DNA from: JAZDOK01 sp043798715
GTDB taxonomy: Bacteria; Vulcanimicrobiota; JAZDOK01
Length of the DNA: 23,918 nt
NCBI GenBank assembly: GCA_043798715.1
Contig: JAZDOK010000108.1
Coordinates: forward strand, 1 to 23,918
Direction: 5' to 3'
The position numbers and the translations under genes are program-made. The first letter of the stretch is position 1, and each line of letters opens with the position of its first letter. Below the pieces are notes generated by a model. That model saw only the letters and a list, made by a program, of their open reading frames with translations, had not been told where the DNA came from and did not search any database. Below, piece after piece: positions 22,844 to 23,918 of this stretch.

Positions 22844-22848
22844 CCCCC
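22823..22848 (-). repeat. Right terminal inverted repeat of element C
   Basis: The exact reverse complement of 21803-21828. It encodes Leu-Ser-Arg-Met-Lys-Ile and the TGA of the transposase, so the end sequence is constrained both as DNA and as protein. Confidence 0.92.
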
Positions 22849-23616
22849 CTTCCTCCTTTAATCCGGCCGCGGGTGGCTATGTTTGCTCCGGGCTTTAATG
22901 AAGAAAGAGTGATTACCGGCATCTACGGGTGCGGGATGCTCTTTCTTTCCGGATGCAACATGCACTGCGTCTTCTGCCAGAACTACGAGATCAACATCGA
23001 GGGTAAAGGGGAAGATTGCAGCACGGACGACCTGGCCGGGATGATGCTGGACATGCAGGAAAGAGGCGCCCAGTGCATCAACTGGGTCACCCCCACCCAC
23101 CAGGCGAACTTCCTCATCGAGGCATGGAAAACGGCCAAAGAAAAAGGCCTCAATGTTCCCATCGTGTACAACTGCGGGGGCTACGAACCGCTGCCCATCC
23201 TGCGCAAGCTGGAAGGCGTCGTGGACATCTACCTTCCCGATTTTAAATTCTGGGACGAGGAATCGGCCTACAAATATTGCGGGGTCAAAAATTACCCGGA
23301 AACCGCGATAGAGGCCATCAAGGAGATGCACCGGCAGGTGGGCGATCTGGTGCTGGACGATCAGGGTTGGGCCACCCGCGGCCTGATTGTGCGGCATTTG
23401 GTGATGCCGGAAGATTTAGGCAATTGCTCCGAGATCTTCCGCTGGATCGCCGAGGAGGTCTCCCCCGATACCTTCACGACCCTGCTGATGCAGTATCATC
23501 CCTTCCACCGGGCTTCTGAATTCCCCGAGATCAACCGTCATATCACCGAAGAAGAGTACAGACAGGCCCTCGACTCGGCCAATCGGGCTGGCCTCTCGCG
23601 TATCTATCAGCAATGA
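22840..23616 (+). CDS. Radical SAM protein, PflA-like (COG1313/PflX type), 5' truncated by the element
   Basis: The [4Fe-4S]-SAM motif CX3CX2C is Cys39, Cys43 and Cys46 in FLSGCNMHCVFCQNYEI. Other family stretches are NWVTPTHQ (81-88), YNCGGYE (110-116), DIYLPDFKF (129-137), RHLVMP (185-190) and QYHP (219-222). COG1313 proteins act as putative activating enzymes; the partner is not known. The open frame begins at a TTG (22840) that lies in the right terminal repeat of the transposase element, with AAGGA at 22828-22832. The next ATG is at 22879. Relatives I recall are about 300 residues or more and start with a CxxCPRxC-type segment that is missing here, so the element probably removed the native 5' end. 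The remainder has no frameshift and keeps the core, so it may still be expressed or may be an early pseudogene. Confidence 0.85.
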   Translation: MTPLPPLIRPRVAMFAPGFNEERVITGIYGCGMLFLSGCNMHCVFCQNYEINIEGKGEDCSTDDLAGMMLDMQERGAQCINWVTPTHQANFLIEAWKTAKEKGLNVPIVYNCGGYEPLPILRKLEGVVDIYLPDFKFWDEESAYKYCGVKNYPETAIEAIKEMHRQVGDLVLDDQGWATRGLIVRHLVMPEDLGNCSEIFRWIAEEVSPDTFTTLLMQYHPFHRASEFPEINRHITEEEYRQALDSANRAGLSRIYQQ

Positions 23617-23645
23617 ACAGCTTGCCTTATGTCCATTTTGAGGCA

Positions 23646-23680
23646 GGGGGTCAATTCAGCACTATCAATAGAAGATAGGA
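23646..23680 (+). repeat. Possible relic of another Y1-element left end
   Basis: GGGGGTCAATTCAGC followed by ACTATCAATAGAAGATAGG parallels the order in element C: GGGGGTCAA, then a TTGACAAT-like box, then a purine-rich AGATA stretch. The preceding bases (GGCA) also resemble those before element C (AGCA). No transposase codons follow. It could be an end from a related, diverged element family. Confidence 0.4.
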
Positions 23681-23731
23681 TACAGGTCGCTTTGCCACGG
23701 CTCTGAAAAGCTGACAGCTCCTGCTTCCTGA

Positions 23732-23747
23732 GCCGGGGATCCCCGGC
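23732..23747. other. Perfect 16-bp palindrome GCCGGGGATCCCCGGC
   Basis: The sequence is self-complementary and could form a hairpin with a GATC loop; TTTT follows at 23753-23756. It may contribute to ending the radical-SAM transcript about 115 bases after its stop, but the T-run is short and separated by five bases, so a protein-binding palindrome is equally possible. Confidence 0.35.
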
Positions 23748-23768
23748 GGACCTTTTCGATTTAGGTAT

Positions 23769-23806
23769 AAAACGGCTTGCCGGGCCGGTTTTCTTGTTTT
23801 TGTCGA
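23769..23806 (+). terminator. Weak intrinsic terminator candidate
   Basis: AAAACGGC (23769-23776) pairs with GCCGGTTTT (23784-23792) with one bulged G, and a T-rich run continues to about 23801. It lies about 150 bases downstream of the radical-SAM stop and is the best terminator-like structure there. The A-flanked stem could work in both directions. Confidence 0.35.
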
Positions 23807-23918
23807 ACATTATTTCGATTTTGTCCCGCTTTTGGACGTGGCGCAAACCCGGTGTTTACGTCGGGCCAAAAATTGTCAAAAATAAATTTTTCTCGGCACC
23901 GTTATCACGTTTTTTGCA

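Larger units (their letters stand above)
21803..22848 (+). mobile_element. Complete Y1 (REP-associated/IS200-like) transposase element C with 26-bp terminal inverted repeats
   Basis: The element is 1,046 bp and contains a single transposase gene. Bases 21803-21828 and 22823-22848 are perfect inverted repeats of 26 bp starting with GGGGG. The left repeat contains the -35 hexamer of the transposase promoter, and the right repeat contains its last six codons and the stop. No target duplication is apparent. Classical IS200/IS605 elements have subterminal hairpins rather than long terminal inverted repeats, so this layout is closer to a RAYT flanked by inverted REP-like sequences. Confidence 0.85.
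23617..23918. other. 302-base end region without a convincing gene
   Basis: No open frame here has recognisable protein features. The minus-strand frame of 79 codons (23607-23846) overlaps the radical-SAM stop and a probable element relic and looks spurious. The region holds an element-end-like sequence (23646-23680), a GC palindrome (23732-23747) and a weak terminator-like hairpin (23769-23806). The last 50 bases are AT-rich. Confidence 0.6.

Noticed and set aside
23680..23760. Cyclic-di-GMP (GEMM) riboswitch suggested by GCTTTGCCACGGCTCTG
   Set aside because: The conserved GCAAAGCCACGG core does not match, and the upstream GGCAAA half and following tetraloop receptor are missing on both strands.
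23607..23846. Minus-strand frame of 79 codons
   Set aside because: It overlaps the end of the radical-SAM gene and a probable element relic; no domain and no convincing start context.

Overview
The window comes from a GC-rich, probably uncultured bacterium. I cannot place it taxonomically. Very large repeat proteins and GGGGTCAA-ended transposase elements of this kind are, to my recollection, common in environmental lineages such as Omnitrophota, Planctomycetota, Nitrospirota and deltaproteobacterial groups, but nothing here decides between them. There are no RNA genes, CRISPR arrays or phage genes.

About 89% of the window (2-21316, + strand) is one uninterrupted reading frame of more than 7,085 codons, still open at the left edge, so the true protein is longer. 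It has (i) a long N-terminal array of short Asp-Gly ('PDGS/ADGT') beta repeats that mix G-box (Tcp10_C/CPAP-like) and RHS/YD-like flavours, (ii) an aromatic, Gly-rich insert, (iii) ten copies of a roughly 91-residue, probably alpha-helical repeat that I do not recognise, (iv) a second long Asp-Gly array, and (v) a C-terminal non-repeat region of about 520 residues. The last part of (v) is AT-rich and carries a Cys...His...Asp arrangement typical of transglutaminase-like/papain-fold enzymes. A long repetitive stalk with a compositionally foreign, enzyme-like tip resembles a polymorphic toxin or giant surface effector, but no immunity gene follows it.

Downstream (21317-22848) is a cluster of Y1-type (REP-associated/IS200-like) transposase elements. 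Two truncated left ends (A and B) lie in front of one complete element (C, 21803-22848). Element C has perfect 26-bp terminal inverted repeats. A near-consensus sigma70 promoter begins inside its left repeat and should start a leaderless mRNA at the transposase ATG. Its right repeat encodes the last residues and stop codon of the transposase.

The right end of element C abuts a radical-SAM gene of the PflA-like COG1313 type (22840-23616). This gene lacks the usual N-terminal Cys-rich segment and appears to have lost its 5' end to the element. The last 302 bases hold no convincing gene, only a possible relic element end, a GC-rich palindrome and a weak terminator candidate.
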